A stretch of 64,000 nucleotides of DNA from Saccharothrix algeriensis (GTDB taxonomy: Bacteria; Actinomycetota; Actinomycetes; Mycobacteriales; Pseudonocardiaceae). Both the position numbers and the translations under genes were made by a program. The notes beneath the pieces were generated by a model. That model was not told where the DNA came from. It saw only the letters and a program-made list of their open reading frames with translations, and did not search any database. The stretch is from contig NZ_JAFBCL010000001.1 of the NCBI RefSeq assembly GCF_016907655.1, forward strand, positions 6,048,001-6,112,000, written 5' to 3'. Below, piece by piece: positions 19,302 through 28,762 of the stretch. Every line of letters starts with the position of its first letter. The first letter of the stretch is position 1.

Positions 19302-20986
19302 CCCGGCCGCCCGGCGAAGGCCAGTTCGGCGTACCTGGCGCGGTAGCCGTCGTTCCACCTCTGGAGGGTGAACTCCTCCAGCACGCGCTGCCGGGCCAGC
19401 CGGCCCAGGCGCCTGCGCAGCTCGCCGTCGGTGAGCAGCCCCAGGCACGCGTCCGCGAACGCCGCGTGGTCCCGCGGCGGCACCACGATCCCGGCGTCGC
19501 CGACGGCCTCGGGCACCCCGCCGACCTCGGTGCACACCGGCGGCCGGCCGGTCGACATCCCCTCCATGAGGCTGAACGGGAAACCCTCCGACACGCTGGT
19601 CAGCGCGACCAGGTGGCCCTGGCCGAAGGCGTCGGCCTGGTTGGGGACCACGCCCTCGAAGACCGCCGACCCGGCCAGGCCGAGCCGGTCGACCAGCTCC
19701 AGGCAGCTGGTGTGGTAGCGCTGGTTGACCGGCGGCACGGGGCCGAACATCCGCAGCCGGGCCTCGGGCAGCTCGCCGCGGATGATCCGGAACGCCCGGA
19801 TCAGGGTGTGCAGGTCCTTGAGCGGGTCGACCCGGCCGACGAAGACGACCGTCGGCTCGTCCGGCTCCGCGCCGGCCGCCGGGAAGACCGCGGGGTCGAT
19901 GCCGTTGTACATCGTCCTCACGCGCCCCTCGTCGGCGCCGTTGCGCAGCTGCCAGCGCCGGTTGTAGGCCGAGTGGGGCGCCAGGGCGTCGCAACAGCGG
20001 TACGCGGCGCCGGCCAGCGCGCGGTGGAAGCCCAGCAGCAGCCGCCCGACCGCGTGCGACCGGCGGTCCCCGAGCGCGGAGAGGTACTGCTCGCGCAGGT
20101 ACACGCCGTGCTCGGACATCATCAGCGGCGTGCCGTGCGCCCACTTGGCCGCCATCCCCACGAGCGCGCTGGGCCCGTTCATCGCCAGGTGGCACACGTC
20201 GACCCGGATCGGCGGGTGCGACAGCGGGCGCAGCAGGTGCTCCAGCAGGTCGGTGGCGGTGATCGCGTCGCGCAGCGACAGCGGGTGCCCGGCCTCCGCC
20301 GCCACGGCCCTGAGCCGGTCCACGGAGTCGTTGGCCACCAGCGCCGCGCACACGGCCGAGCGCTGGGCCAGCTCGAACAACCGGCGCAGCGCCGCGAGCA
20401 CGGCGTCCGCGCCGCCCTCGGTGAAGGGGATGAAGGACCGCAGGAACGCCTCGTGGGCGGCGGCGAACCCCCGCGGCCGGCCACGGGGTTGGCGCGGGGG
20501 ACGGCCCCACAGCGGGAGGTTCACCACCTCCGCGTTCGCCGGGACCGGCCAGGTGGGGCGCTCCGAGCCGTCGACGGTCAGCGCGACGACGGTGAAGGCG
20601 TGCCCCGCCGCGCCGCGCACGAGCTGGTCGATCCACAGGCTCACACCGCCGGCGCTGTACGGGTACGAGCCCTCGGAGACCAGCGCGACCCGCAACGGGC
20701 GGGTCGCGCCGGCAGGTCGTCGGGGGCCGGTGGGGGACCCGCCCCCGTGATCGCGCCGCAGGCCGAGCCGGGCCACCACGCCCGACCCCCGGGTCCCGGG
20801 CTCGTCGGGAGCGGACGGGTCGGCTCCGGCGCCCGGTCGGTCACCGGAGCCGGGTGCCCGGTCCCGCAACGCTTCCCGGCGCGCGCCGCGGGAGGTGTCG
20901 CTCGGCCGCGGGTCGGTCGCGGTGCTCGTGGTCGCGGCGAGGGCGACGGTCGTCAGCGGGGTCCGCGGCCCGACGCCCGGGTTCAT
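19298..20986 (-). CDS. pelF: PelF-like family 4 glycosyltransferase
   Basis: A 562-residue protein starting at an ATG overlapping the deacetylase stop (ATGA). The first 100 residues are a polar, Pro/Arg-rich extension. The GT4 part begins LRVALVSEGSYPYSAGGVSL, the PelF N-terminal signature, with MSEHGVYLREQY and, in the C-terminal Rossmann half, VVFVGRVDPLKDLHTLIRA, SVSEGFPFSLMEGMSTGRPP and TEVGGVPEAVGDAG (the donor-binding E-x7-E region). In Pseudomonas, PelF is the cytoplasmic UDP-sugar transferase that builds the partially deacetylated N-acetylgalactosamine-containing Pel polymer, and PelG exports it. The following gene is PelG-like, which supports the assignment. PelD and PelE regulators are not seen here, so control must differ. 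Confidence 0.88.
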   Translation of the reverse strand: MNPGVGPRTPLTTVALAATTSTATDPRPSDTSRGARREALRDRAPGSGDRPGAGADPSAPDEPGTRGSGVVARLGLRRDHGGGSPTGPRRPAGATRPLRVALVSEGSYPYSAGGVSLWIDQLVRGAAGHAFTVVALTVDGSERPTWPVPANAEVVNLPLWGRPPRQPRGRPRGFAAAHEAFLRSFIPFTEGGADAVLAALRRLFELAQRSAVCAALVANDSVDRLRAVAAEAGHPLSLRDAITATDLLEHLLRPLSHPPIRVDVCHLAMNGPSALVGMAAKWAHGTPLMMSEHGVYLREQYLSALGDRRSHAVGRLLLGFHRALAGAAYRCCDALAPHSAYNRRWQLRNGADEGRVRTMYNGIDPAVFPAAGAEPDEPTVVFVGRVDPLKDLHTLIRAFRIIRGELPEARLRMFGPVPPVNQRYHTSCLELVDRLGLAGSAVFEGVVPNQADAFGQGHLVALTSVSEGFPFSLMEGMSTGRPPVCTEVGGVPEAVGDAGIVVPPRDHAAFADACLGLLTDGELRRRLGRLARQRVLEEFTLQRWNDGYRARYAELAFAGRPG

Positions 20987-23076
20987 GCGCGGGGGGTCGC
21001 GGTGGCCACGAGCGCGACGCCGGCCGCGATCGGCACCGAGGTGACCTTGTCCGTGCCGTAGGCGTCGACCACGCCTGCCTGGGCGGTCACGCCGGTGAAG
21101 AACAGCCGGCCGGTGGTGGCGGGTGTGTGGGTGACGGCGTTGGAGTGCTTGTCCCACACCGCGTCCCGGCCCGACCCCAACTCGGCGAAGTGCGCGGTGC
21201 GCTCGTCGGCGTACCGGGCCAGGGAGGGCCAGTCGGGGGTGCGCAGCGGCACCCGGTGGGTGGCGGAGTACTTCTCCACGACCGCTCGCAGCCAGTCGAA
21301 CGTCAGGCTGCGCAACCGCGAGTACTGCCGCAGGTTGCCCTGGTGCAGGGTGTGCGCGTACGCCGAGCCGGTCGTGACGTGCCGGAGCGCGACGTCGGAC
21401 TCGCGGTCGACGACCTCGGCGTAGGTGAGGTCGCGCTCGTGGGGGAGGAGCCCGCCGCTGCGCCTGTGGAGGCTGTTGTAGAAGTAGGTCTGCTCGGCCG
21501 GGGTGGTGACGTGGTAGCCGATGTCGGTCGGCCAGTCCGGCACCACCATGACGCTCGGTTCGAGCGGGTGGCGGATGCCGCAGTTGAAGCAGCCCGGCCG
21601 GTGGCTCGCGAAGGACATGTTGCCGTGCAGGTACCGCACGCCGAGGTCGCGGGAGGCGTCCAGGAGCGCCTTGTTGGACGCGGCCAGCCCGAAGTCCGTC
21701 GGCGGGTCGGTGGGCGGCGCGCCGGGGTCCGGGTGGTACACGCCCAGCCCGGAGTAGGCCGGGGTCTTGAGCACCTCGGTCGGCACGGTCAGCCCGGCCT
21801 GCCGGGCGATCGTCAGGTTGTCCGCGATCTCGGCCCTGGTCTCCGCGTAGGCGGTGGAGTTCAGCTCCGGGTGGCGCACCGTGTGGTTGAGCCACCGGAA
21901 CTCACCGGCCAGGCAGCGGGAGTAGCTGGTCAGGGCGTCGCCGGTGGGCGGCGCCGCGCACCGCGCGGGCGCGGCGGGGTCGAGGCCGCCGCCGTTGTAG
22001 GGCAGGTTCAGGGCGAAGTCCCCGGCCACCGGGTGGTCGGCGCGCAGGTCGCGCTGCTGGGCGGCGACGCCCGCGGCGTCCGGCCCGCTCAGCCGGAAGC
22101 CGGGGTCGGTCTCGACGTGGCCGTCCGCGTGCAGGTGGTGACCGGTGTTGAACCAGTCGTCCACGTCCACGTTCAGCCAGTGCCTGGACTCGCCGACGAG
22201 CACGCCGCGGGTGGCCCAGCGCAGCAGCCCGTAGCCGAGCAGGTCGCTCTGCGCCAGGTGCTCGCCGGAGGAGAAGGTCAGGGCGGCCCGCTCGCGACCG
22301 TCCGCGGAGGCGCCGACGACCCCCATGACGTGCTCGCCCAGGGTCAGCAGGGGCCGCGCCGCGCAGCCCGGGGCGAGCGCGGACCGATAGGCGTAGGAGT
22401 GGGCCACCGGGACGCGCGCGGCCGGCTTGAGGCGGTCGAAGAACTCCGCGCCGGCCCCGGTGAGCGCCAGGTGGACCGGGGAGGTGATGCCGCCCTCGGT
22501 TCCCGGGCGCAGGCAGTAGTCCTCCGGGAACGTGCCCCAGGACGTGTAGAGCGAGACCTGGCGGACTCCGCGGGTGCGCTCGTAGGCCCACAACGCCTGC
22601 CACTCCGCGTCGTCGAGCGCGCTGACGTGGCCGCCGGCGCCGTCGGGGTGCAGCAGGGCGTTGTGGGTCAACAGGATCGCGTTGTAGCGCCCGACGCCGT
22701 CGGGGCGGACCAGCCGGTCCGCGGTCAGCGGCTCGGTCCTGGCCGACAGGACGTCGTAGGGCGTGCCGACCCGGTCGAGCACGGCTTTCCACGTGGACAG
22801 GCCGAAGTCGGCGGAGTCGACGGCGACCACCAGGGGGCGCAGCGCGACCCGGCCGTCCGCCGCGGCTCCGGCCGGCGGCGCGGCCGGGGCGAGCGCGCCG
22901 TCGGCGACGGCCAGCCTCGGCGGGGCCGGGGTCGCGTGGCGGCCGGGGATCCCGGGTTCCCGCGCCCGTCCGCCGACCACCGCGTCGACCGGCGCGGTGG
23001 GGGGAGCCGGGGCGGTGATGACGAGCAGGGCCAGGAAAGCGGTGAGCAACCTCGCGCGCGCACGGGGAATCGCCAT
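20983..23076 (-). CDS. secreted CE18/Agd3-like polysaccharide deacetylase
   Basis: A 697-residue protein with a signal peptide (ARARLLTAFLALLVITAPAP) from the ATG at 23076. A middle region of beta/alpha character (ALRPLVVAVDSADFGLSTW, YNAILLTHNALLHPDGA) precedes the catalytic half with LNVDVDDWFNTGHH (metal Asp) and NHTVRHPEL (the H-x3-H pair), the Asp-His-His set of the deacetylase fold. HGNMSFASHRPGCFNCG follows with close cysteines. The order resembles Agd3, the fungal galactosaminogalactan deacetylase that defines CE18, and bacterial relatives in Gram-positive Pel loci. Partial deacetylation gives a cationic galactosamine polymer that sticks to surfaces. The gene leads a three-gene operon with ATGA and GTGA overlaps. 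Calling it CE18 rather than another deacetylase family is from recalled motif order. Confidence 0.75.
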   Translation of the reverse strand: MAIPRARARLLTAFLALLVITAPAPPTAPVDAVVGGRAREPGIPGRHATPAPPRLAVADGALAPAAPPAGAAADGRVALRPLVVAVDSADFGLSTWKAVLDRVGTPYDVLSARTEPLTADRLVRPDGVGRYNAILLTHNALLHPDGAGGHVSALDDAEWQALWAYERTRGVRQVSLYTSWGTFPEDYCLRPGTEGGITSPVHLALTGAGAEFFDRLKPAARVPVAHSYAYRSALAPGCAARPLLTLGEHVMGVVGASADGRERAALTFSSGEHLAQSDLLGYGLLRWATRGVLVGESRHWLNVDVDDWFNTGHHLHADGHVETDPGFRLSGPDAAGVAAQQRDLRADHPVAGDFALNLPYNGGGLDPAAPARCAAPPTGDALTSYSRCLAGEFRWLNHTVRHPELNSTAYAETRAEIADNLTIARQAGLTVPTEVLKTPAYSGLGVYHPDPGAPPTDPPTDFGLAASNKALLDASRDLGVRYLHGNMSFASHRPGCFNCGIRHPLEPSVMVVPDWPTDIGYHVTTPAEQTYFYNSLHRRSGGLLPHERDLTYAEVVDRESDVALRHVTTGSAYAHTLHQGNLRQYSRLRSLTFDWLRAVVEKYSATHRVPLRTPDWPSLARYADERTAHFAELGSGRDAVWDKHSNAVTHTPATTGRLFFTGVTAQAGVVDAYGTDKVTSVPIAAGVALVATATPRA

Positions 23077-23735
23077 GGCTCTATCCCGATCGGGAAGGCC
23101 GGCGCCCTCGCCGGCAGGGTCTTCTCGGTGGCCCCGGGAACGGACCCGCGCGGCGGCGTCGTCCCGGGAGGGCGCCCGGTCGCCGGGCGGTTCGCCGGCG
23201 TTGTCGGGTGGAGCGGTGACGGGGAGGAGTACCGCACGGTCACCGCCTTCCTGTCGGGCTCGGCACAGCATAGGTTCGCCGGGGGAAGTCGGCGGCGGAA
23301 CACCGCGGCGGGCGGCGACGCCGGATGACCCGCTGTGCCGGGTCCACAGTGGAATCACCTCCGTGTGGTGACCCGACCGGGCCGCGGCGCCCTCGGCCGA
23401 CACGTCAGGTCCGCGTACTTCCCGGGGTCGGCGCGGTGCGGTGCGGTGCTCGGGCGGGCCCGCGCGAAGATCCCGCGCGGAGCGTGCTCCCCCCACGCGT
23501 GCCGCTCGGCGCCCGGGTCGGCGCGGGTGGCCGGTCGTGAGCGGGCTTCGGCTCCCGCGGTCCTCCGATCGTGGTCATCCCAGGTTCACCTGCCCGAACG
23601 ACCCCGTCCTCGGCGGACCTGCCGGGACGACGCCGGCGGGGCCGCGCGACGTGATGGCGACCGGTCCGAAGGCGGGGCCCGATCCGCGATCCCACCGCAC
23701 CGGCGTCCTCCTGGACCTACCGGCGAGGCCGTGGC
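23077..23735. other. spacer upstream of the Pel-like operon
   Basis: About 660 bases with no gene I can support. Several rightward frames of 60-150 codons exist but are Arg/Pro/Gly-rich with no domain. The part nearest 23076 must hold the promoter of the deacetylase-pelF-pelG operon. Confidence 0.4.
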
Positions 23736-23906
23736 GGGTGGCCCGGTCGGACCGGGCACCTCCCGCCGGCGCACCGGTGAGGTGGAGAACTCCTCGTACT
23801 CGGCGTAGCTGTCCACTACGTGCCGCAGGTGTCGGCCCGGCACCCCGGACGCGACCCGCCAGCGGGTCGTCGGCGACCCACCGCGCTGGAGCGTGATCCG
23901 GCGCAT
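23586..23906 (-). pseudogene. N-terminal remnant of an AraC-family regulator
   Basis: From ATG 23906 the first 57 residues (RITLQRGGSP, then GRHLRHVVDSYAEYEE and RREVPGP) look like the N-terminal sensor start of AraC-type regulators, which commonly read LRPYVDSYxGYxE and RREVPGP. After about 23736 the frame turns into Pro/Arg-rich sequence with no DNA-binding helices, so only a stub remains. It may have regulated a neighbouring gene before it was lost. Frame decay cannot be told from sequence error here. Confidence 0.4.
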
Positions 23907-23987
23907 GGGGCCATCATCCGTCCGACCCGCGCGACCTCGCGCCCCGGGTGACGGCTGACCGGCTCGGCAGGTGGCGCTGGTCGGGGT

Positions 23988-24818
23988 TCATGGTCGTTTC
24001 TCGGCGTCGGCGACGACTTCCAGGGTGAACTCGCCCGCCATGCGGATGAGTCCACCGGGCGTCGGGGAGTCGGGCGCCGGTCGGCCGTCGCGTTGGGCGA
24101 GGGCCGCGCGGAGGAGGGGGCGCCAGCGGTCCCCGAAGGTGTCGAGCGCGTACTGGGCCGCGGCTTCCTTCGAGATCACTTCGCCCGTGGTGATCGTGTG
24201 GTGCAGGCGTGGTGGGCCCAGGACGCGGGAGAGCGCCAGCCGGTGGGCCGGCACCAGGGGTTTGCGCCGTGCTCTGCCGGTCAGGAGCGCTTGGGCCCAG
24301 CCGCGCCAGTGGCCGCGCAGCTGGTCGAGGTTCCAGTCGCGCAGCCGGGCCGGCTCCGGGTCGAGCCCGAGCTGGTCGGGTCGCGGTCCGCGCAGGGGGA
24401 TGCCGTTGTCGCGCAGCACTTTCCACATCACCGGGTTGACGTCGAAGCCGCGGCCGGGGGCGAAGGTCCAGCCGCTGTGCGAGGCCAGGGGGCGGATCCT
24501 GGTCACCGGTCGGTCGAGGTCCGCGGCGGGGACGAAGGCTCCGTTCACGGTTCCGGGCAGGGTCGGGTCGGCCGTGGCGACGGCGCGCCCGGCAGCCGGC
24601 AGGTTGCCGACGACGTGCAGGACGCGCAGCAGGCGCAGCAGCCGGTCGTCCGGACCGCCGTCCACCACGGCGATGAAGTCGATGTCGCTGCGCTTCGGCC
24701 GCCAGGCGCCCAGGGCCGCCGAGCCGACGAGGTGGAAACCGGTGATCCTCCCCGGCAGCAACCGGTCGGCGACCGCGAGGTAGCGCGCAGCGGTGCGGGC
24801 GAGGTCGTGGTGGAGCAC
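23988..24818 (-). CDS. nucleotidyltransferase, aminoglycoside-adenylyltransferase-like
   Basis: A 276-residue cytoplasmic protein starting with GTG 24818. The N-terminal domain carries the Pol-beta type signature GSAALGAWRPKRSDIDF (GSxxxGxxxxxSDxD, with two metal Asp) followed by AVVDG. The C-terminal half is helical (DWNLDQLRGHWRGWA, then GEVISKEAAAQYAL), like the DUF4111 domain of ANT(3'')/ANT(9)-type enzymes. The overall length (about 260 in AadA) fits. These enzymes move AMP from ATP to a hydroxyl of a small acceptor; antibiotic resistance is one outcome, but many actinomycete members have unknown acceptors, so resistance should not be assumed. It lies 176 bases downstream of the M20 peptidase on the same strand. 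Confidence 0.75.
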   Translation of the reverse strand: MLHHDLARTAARYLAVADRLLPGRITGFHLVGSAALGAWRPKRSDIDFIAVVDGGPDDRLLRLLRVLHVVGNLPAAGRAVATADPTLPGTVNGAFVPAADLDRPVTRIRPLASHSGWTFAPGRGFDVNPVMWKVLRDNGIPLRGPRPDQLGLDPEPARLRDWNLDQLRGHWRGWAQALLTGRARRKPLVPAHRLALSRVLGPPRLHHTITTGEVISKEAAAQYALDTFGDRWRPLLRAALAQRDGRPAPDSPTPGGLIRMAGEFTLEVVADAEKRP

Positions 24819-24994
24819 CCGCCGAGTCTCGCACCGCGCGCCGACCCGGGTGCGGCGGGGTTCGTGCCGCGTGGCACTCGCGCCCCTCCCGGGCGAGGAC
24901 CCGCGGCCTGGAATCCCCTTCCCGGGCACCGGGTTCGCCGCGGTCGGAGCGCGCGAGGCCCACCGGCGTCGGACCACCGCGGCCGGGAACCCGA

Positions 24995-26404
24995 TCAGGT
25001 GGCGGTCGGGTCGCCGACGTCCCGCGGGAGGGCGGCCAGTCGCAGCCACAGGTGGGCCAGGGTGGCGGCCCCCGCGAGCAGCACGTCGACCGACACCCGC
25101 TCGTCGCTGTCGTGCCACCGGTCCTCGGGCAGGCCGGTGCCGAAGAACACGACCGGCGCGCCCAGGCTCCGCCCCAGCAGCTCGGCCGGTCCGCCGCCCG
25201 CGTTGCCCATGCGACCGGGGGACGTGCCGAACCCGTCCCGCACGGCGCCTTCGAGCGCGGCGAGCGCGGGGAGGTCGTCCGGGGTGCGGTACGGCTCCTG
25301 GCCGATCTCCTCGGCGATGGTCAACTCGTAGTGGACGCGGTCGCCGATGTTCTCCGCGACCCAGCGCCGCAACTGCTCGGCCACGGCGGCGACCTCCTGG
25401 TCCGGCACCGTGCGGATGCCCAGGTCGGCGCTGGCGACGGCGGGGATGGCCGACCTCGACGCGCCGACCGGGTCGCCGGCGACCACGGTGAGCACCTCGG
25501 CCGCGGGCCGCGCCCACAGCCGTTCCAGCACCGTGTAGCCCCGCTCGCCGCCCACGCTGCGGGTCTCCGACCGGTGCAGCCAGTCCTCCTCGCTGAACGG
25601 CAGGGCGGCCAGGTCGGCCCTGAACCGCTCGGACGGCTCGACCACGTCGTCGTAGAAGCCCGGCAGGGTGATGCGCCCCTCGTCGTCGTGCAGCCGCCCC
25701 AGCAGCCTGCACAGCTCCTCGACCGGGTTGGGCGCCGGGCCGGACACCGCGCCGCTGTGCACGTCGCGCAGCGGGCCGTGGACCTCCAGGTGCGCCATGA
25801 GCTGACCACGCATGCTGGTGCAGACCGCGGGGTGGTCGGCGCGCCACAGCAGGTTGTCGGAGAAGACGACCAGGTCGGCGCCGAGCCGGTCGCGGTTGTC
25901 CTCGATCAGCCCGGCGAAGTGCGGTGACCCGGCCTCCTCCTCGCCCTCGACCAGCACCTTGAGGTTCACCGCGGGAGCGGTGCGCCCGGTGGCGGCCAGG
26001 TGCGCCCGGACCGCCCACACGTGGGCGAGCACCTGCCCCTTGGCGTCGGAGGCGCCGCGCCCGTAGAGGCGGCCGTCGCGCAGGGTCGGTTCGAACGGCG
26101 GGGTCTCCTCCCACTGCTCGTCCTTGGCGGCGCGCACGTCGTGGTGGCTGTAGACCAGGACCGTCGGCGCGTCGGGCGCCGCGCACCACTCCGCGTAGAC
26201 CGCGGGCGGGCCCTCGGTGCCCCACACCTCCACGGTGGGGAACCCCGTGTCCCGCAACGCCCCGGCGAGCCAGTTGGCCGACCGGAGCAGGTCGATCTCG
26301 TGCTCGGGCACCCCGGCGACCGAGCGCAGGCGCACCCAGCCGACGAGCTCGTCGACGATCCGGTCCCGGTGGTCGGCCAGGTAGTCGTGCACCGGGCCGC
26401 TCAC
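24995..26404 (-). CDS. M20 family metallopeptidase (dipeptidase)
   Basis: A 469-residue protein. The GTG at 26404 is chosen because GGAGGG sits eight bases upstream and the sequence then reads directly into the family. The zinc-ligand blocks are present: YSHHDV (first His), GRGASDAKGQV (bridging Asp), VEGEEEAGS (catalytic Glu and ligand Glu), a metal-binding Asp in VVFSDN, and HDSDERVSV near the end for the last His. The middle lid domain includes DVHSGAVSGPAPNP, the hallmark of the M20 dipeptidase group that acts as a dimer. No signal peptide is present, so it acts in the cytoplasm, most likely on dipeptides or N-acyl amino acids. It has no obvious operon partner upstream. Confidence 0.88.
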   Translation of the reverse strand: MSGPVHDYLADHRDRIVDELVGWVRLRSVAGVPEHEIDLLRSANWLAGALRDTGFPTVEVWGTEGPPAVYAEWCAAPDAPTVLVYSHHDVRAAKDEQWEETPPFEPTLRDGRLYGRGASDAKGQVLAHVWAVRAHLAATGRTAPAVNLKVLVEGEEEAGSPHFAGLIEDNRDRLGADLVVFSDNLLWRADHPAVCTSMRGQLMAHLEVHGPLRDVHSGAVSGPAPNPVEELCRLLGRLHDDEGRITLPGFYDDVVEPSERFRADLAALPFSEEDWLHRSETRSVGGERGYTVLERLWARPAAEVLTVVAGDPVGASRSAIPAVASADLGIRTVPDQEVAAVAEQLRRWVAENIGDRVHYELTIAEEIGQEPYRTPDDLPALAALEGAVRDGFGTSPGRMGNAGGGPAELLGRSLGAPVVFFGTGLPEDRWHDSDERVSVDVLLAGAATLAHLWLRLAALPRDVGDPTAT

Positions 26405-26914
26405 CTCGTGCCCTCCACGCCCGATCGCACCGCGTCGCCTGCCGACCGCACACCCGTCATCGGTTCCTCCTCGCCACTGAACCACCGGCTACCCGGATGC
26501 CGGATTCCCATGTGCGGCGCGTGCGCCGGATTGCGCTTTCGCAGCACTTACAACGCGATCGGACGCGGCCGTTCGTTACCCTGCCCTCGGCCTGAGCGTT
26601 GTTCCAGGCGTGGTATCGGTCGTGGCGCCTTCCGCTTTCCAGGACGGCAGGGGGATGTGGGCGTTGGCGGTCTGACCTTCGCCGTGGCCGGTTGCACCCC
26701 CAGCACGAAGTCGAGGTCTTCGCGCCCCCTTCCCCGAACCGCCTGTCCACACCACGGCATCGGCACGGGCGGGCCTTCCGGATCCGTCAGCGACCTCACG
26801 CGCCCTCTTCCCGTGCGCGACCGACCGCTGCGCGGACTCGTCCTGCGGCAGGAGCGCTGCCGCGGCGCCGAGGTAGTTGAGGAATCAACCAGCGCGGCGG
26901 GGCGTTCCACGAGC
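26405..26914. other. 510-base divergent spacer
   Basis: It lies between the leftward M20 gene and the rightward flavin oxidoreductase gene and should hold both promoters. Short frames exist on both strands, but none has a domain or a good ribosome site. A locally less GC-rich stretch around 26520-26580 (gcgctttcgcagcacttacaa) is the likeliest promoter area. Confidence 0.4.
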
Positions 26915-27937
26915 GTGAAGAAAATCGGATTCCTGTCCTTCGGGCACTGGTCGGACAGCCCGCACTCGCGGACGAGGACGGCGGCGGACACGCTGCTGCA
27001 GTCCATCGACCTCGCGGTGGCGGCGGAGGAGCTCGGCCTGGACGGCGCGCACTTCCGGGTGCACCACTTCGCCCGCCAGCTGGCCTCGCCGTTCCCGCTG
27101 CTGGCCGCGGTCGGCGCCCGGACCGAGCGCATCGAGATCGGCACCGGCGTGATCGACATGCGCTACGAGAACCCCCTGTACATGGCCGAGGACGCCGGCG
27201 CCGCGGACCTGATCGCCGGCGGCAGGCTCCAGCTCGGCCTCTCCCGGGGGTCGCCGGAGCAGGTCGTCGACGGGTGGCGCTACTTCGGCTACCGGCCCGA
27301 CGAGGGCGACACGGACGCCGACATGGCCCGCAAGCACACCGAGGTGCTGCTCACCGTGCTCAAGGGCGAGGGCTTCGCCCAGCCCAACCCGCGCCCGATG
27401 TTCCCCAACCCGCCGGGGCTGCTGCGCGTCGAGCCGCACTCGCCGGGCCTGCGCGACCGGATCTGGTGGGGCGCGGGCTCCAACGCCACCGCGGTCTGGG
27501 CGGCCGAGCAGGGCATGCACCTGATGAGCTCGACGCTGAAGAACGACGAGGGCGGGGCGCCGTTCCACGTGCAGCAGGCCGAGCAGATCCGGGCGTTCCG
27601 CAAGGCTTGGGCGCAGGCCGGGTGGCAGCACGAGCCGCGCGTCTCGGTCTCGCGCAGCGTCTTCGCCCTGACCACGGACCTCGACCGCGCCTACTTCGGC
27701 GCCGACGGCCACAGCACCGACAAGGTCGGCTACATCGACGCCGACACCAGGGCGGTCTTCGGCCGCACCTACGCCGCCGAACCGGACGTGCTGGTCGACC
27801 AGCTGGCCGGGGACGAGGCCATCGCCGAGGCCGACACGCTGCTGCTGACCGTGCCCAACCAGCTCGGCGTCGACTACAACACCCACCTGCTCGACAACGT
27901 CCTCACCCACGTCGCCCCCGCCCTCGGCTGGCGCTGA
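26915..27937 (+). CDS. LLM-class flavin-dependent oxidoreductase
   Basis: A 340-residue protein starting at GTG 26915, whose first residues (KKIGFLSFGHW) form the first strand of a luciferase-like TIM barrel. Family blocks follow: DLAVAAEELGLDGAHFRVHH (the strand 2 region with the paired His), RTERIEIGTGVIDMRYENP (strand 3-4) and RLQLGLSRGSPEQV (phosphate-binding RxxLGxxRG). The last block is typical of bacterial luciferase-like monooxygenases that use FMNH2 or F420. The length and single domain are normal. The substrate cannot be read from sequence. The gene is monocistronic by position, with long spacers on both sides. Confidence 0.85.
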   Translation: MKKIGFLSFGHWSDSPHSRTRTAADTLLQSIDLAVAAEELGLDGAHFRVHHFARQLASPFPLLAAVGARTERIEIGTGVIDMRYENPLYMAEDAGAADLIAGGRLQLGLSRGSPEQVVDGWRYFGYRPDEGDTDADMARKHTEVLLTVLKGEGFAQPNPRPMFPNPPGLLRVEPHSPGLRDRIWWGAGSNATAVWAAEQGMHLMSSTLKNDEGGAPFHVQQAEQIRAFRKAWAQAGWQHEPRVSVSRSVFALTTDLDRAYFGADGHSTDKVGYIDADTRAVFGRTYAAEPDVLVDQLAGDEAIAEADTLLLTVPNQLGVDYNTHLLDNVLTHVAPALGWR

Positions 27938-28762
27938 GCCCCCGCCGCGGTGCGGCCCGGTGCCCCGACGGGTGTCCCGGTCGCCCTGCCGGACCGGTCC
28001 GCCGCCGGGGCCTCCCGCCCGCGGCCGGCGAGGTGGCGCCCCAGGCCGGCGGTCGGGACACCGGCGCGCGGTGGCGGCGCGTGCCGCCACCGCGCACCGC
28101 TCGTGGGGTGGGCGAGGGCACCCCCGATAGGGTTATCGACAGGCGCCGCGACGTACCGGGCAAGACGTGACGCACCATCACCGCGCCGTGTGCTGATTCC
28201 CCCGGAAGTGGTTGTCGGATTCGGCGAACGGGAAAAGGCGACCACGGTGCGCACGCGAGTCGGCATCCCGGTCGTGAGCCGATTTGACGGAAAGCGATTC
28301 ACCTCCACCTCCTCCCCGCCGTGACGGCCGCGCCGCCGGCCGCGCCGCCGAGCGCTGGGCGCGGGACGACCCGGGATCGGCCCTCGGCCTGGTGAACCCG
28401 GCCGGCGCCGGCGAACGCGCCCTGATCCGGTCGGCGTCGCGATGCCGCGCGCCCGGCCCTCCCGGCGGGCTCCGCCGCGCGCCCCGGCGCGACCGGCTCC
28501 GGAGGGTTCGCACCACCATCACCCGTCCGACGGATCCCCCTGGGCGGGTGGGGTGACAGCGGGTCCTGCGCACGTGCGGCGCGCCTCGGAACCCGGCCGG
28601 ATACTACTGCGATCGACAGCACAGTGATCGGCTTCCGGGAGGCTCCGGTGCGGGTGGCAGGTCGACGGCGCGCTCCAGGATCGTCGTGCTCGGCATCGAG
28701 GGGGTCGGCGGCCGGTGGCGGGCGCGGCGCACCGACCCGGGGCGCGGTGAGGACGTCGGGCC
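27938..28762. other. 825-base spacer before the PKS gene
   Basis: I see no gene. Frames here are short and Arg/Pro/Ala-rich without a ribosome site or domain. A lower-GC patch at about 28190-28310 (ttttgacggaaagcgattc and neighbours) is the most promoter-like part and could drive the PKS gene at 28763. Confidence 0.4.

Noticed and set aside
23335..23808. Rightward 157-codon frame upstream of the Pel-like operon
   Set aside because: It has no ribosome site, Arg/Pro/Gly-rich composition and no recognisable domain.
23988..24818. Firm antibiotic-resistance call for the nucleotidyltransferase
   Set aside because: The GSxxxG/SDxD motif defines only the superfamily; no residues show an aminoglycoside acceptor.
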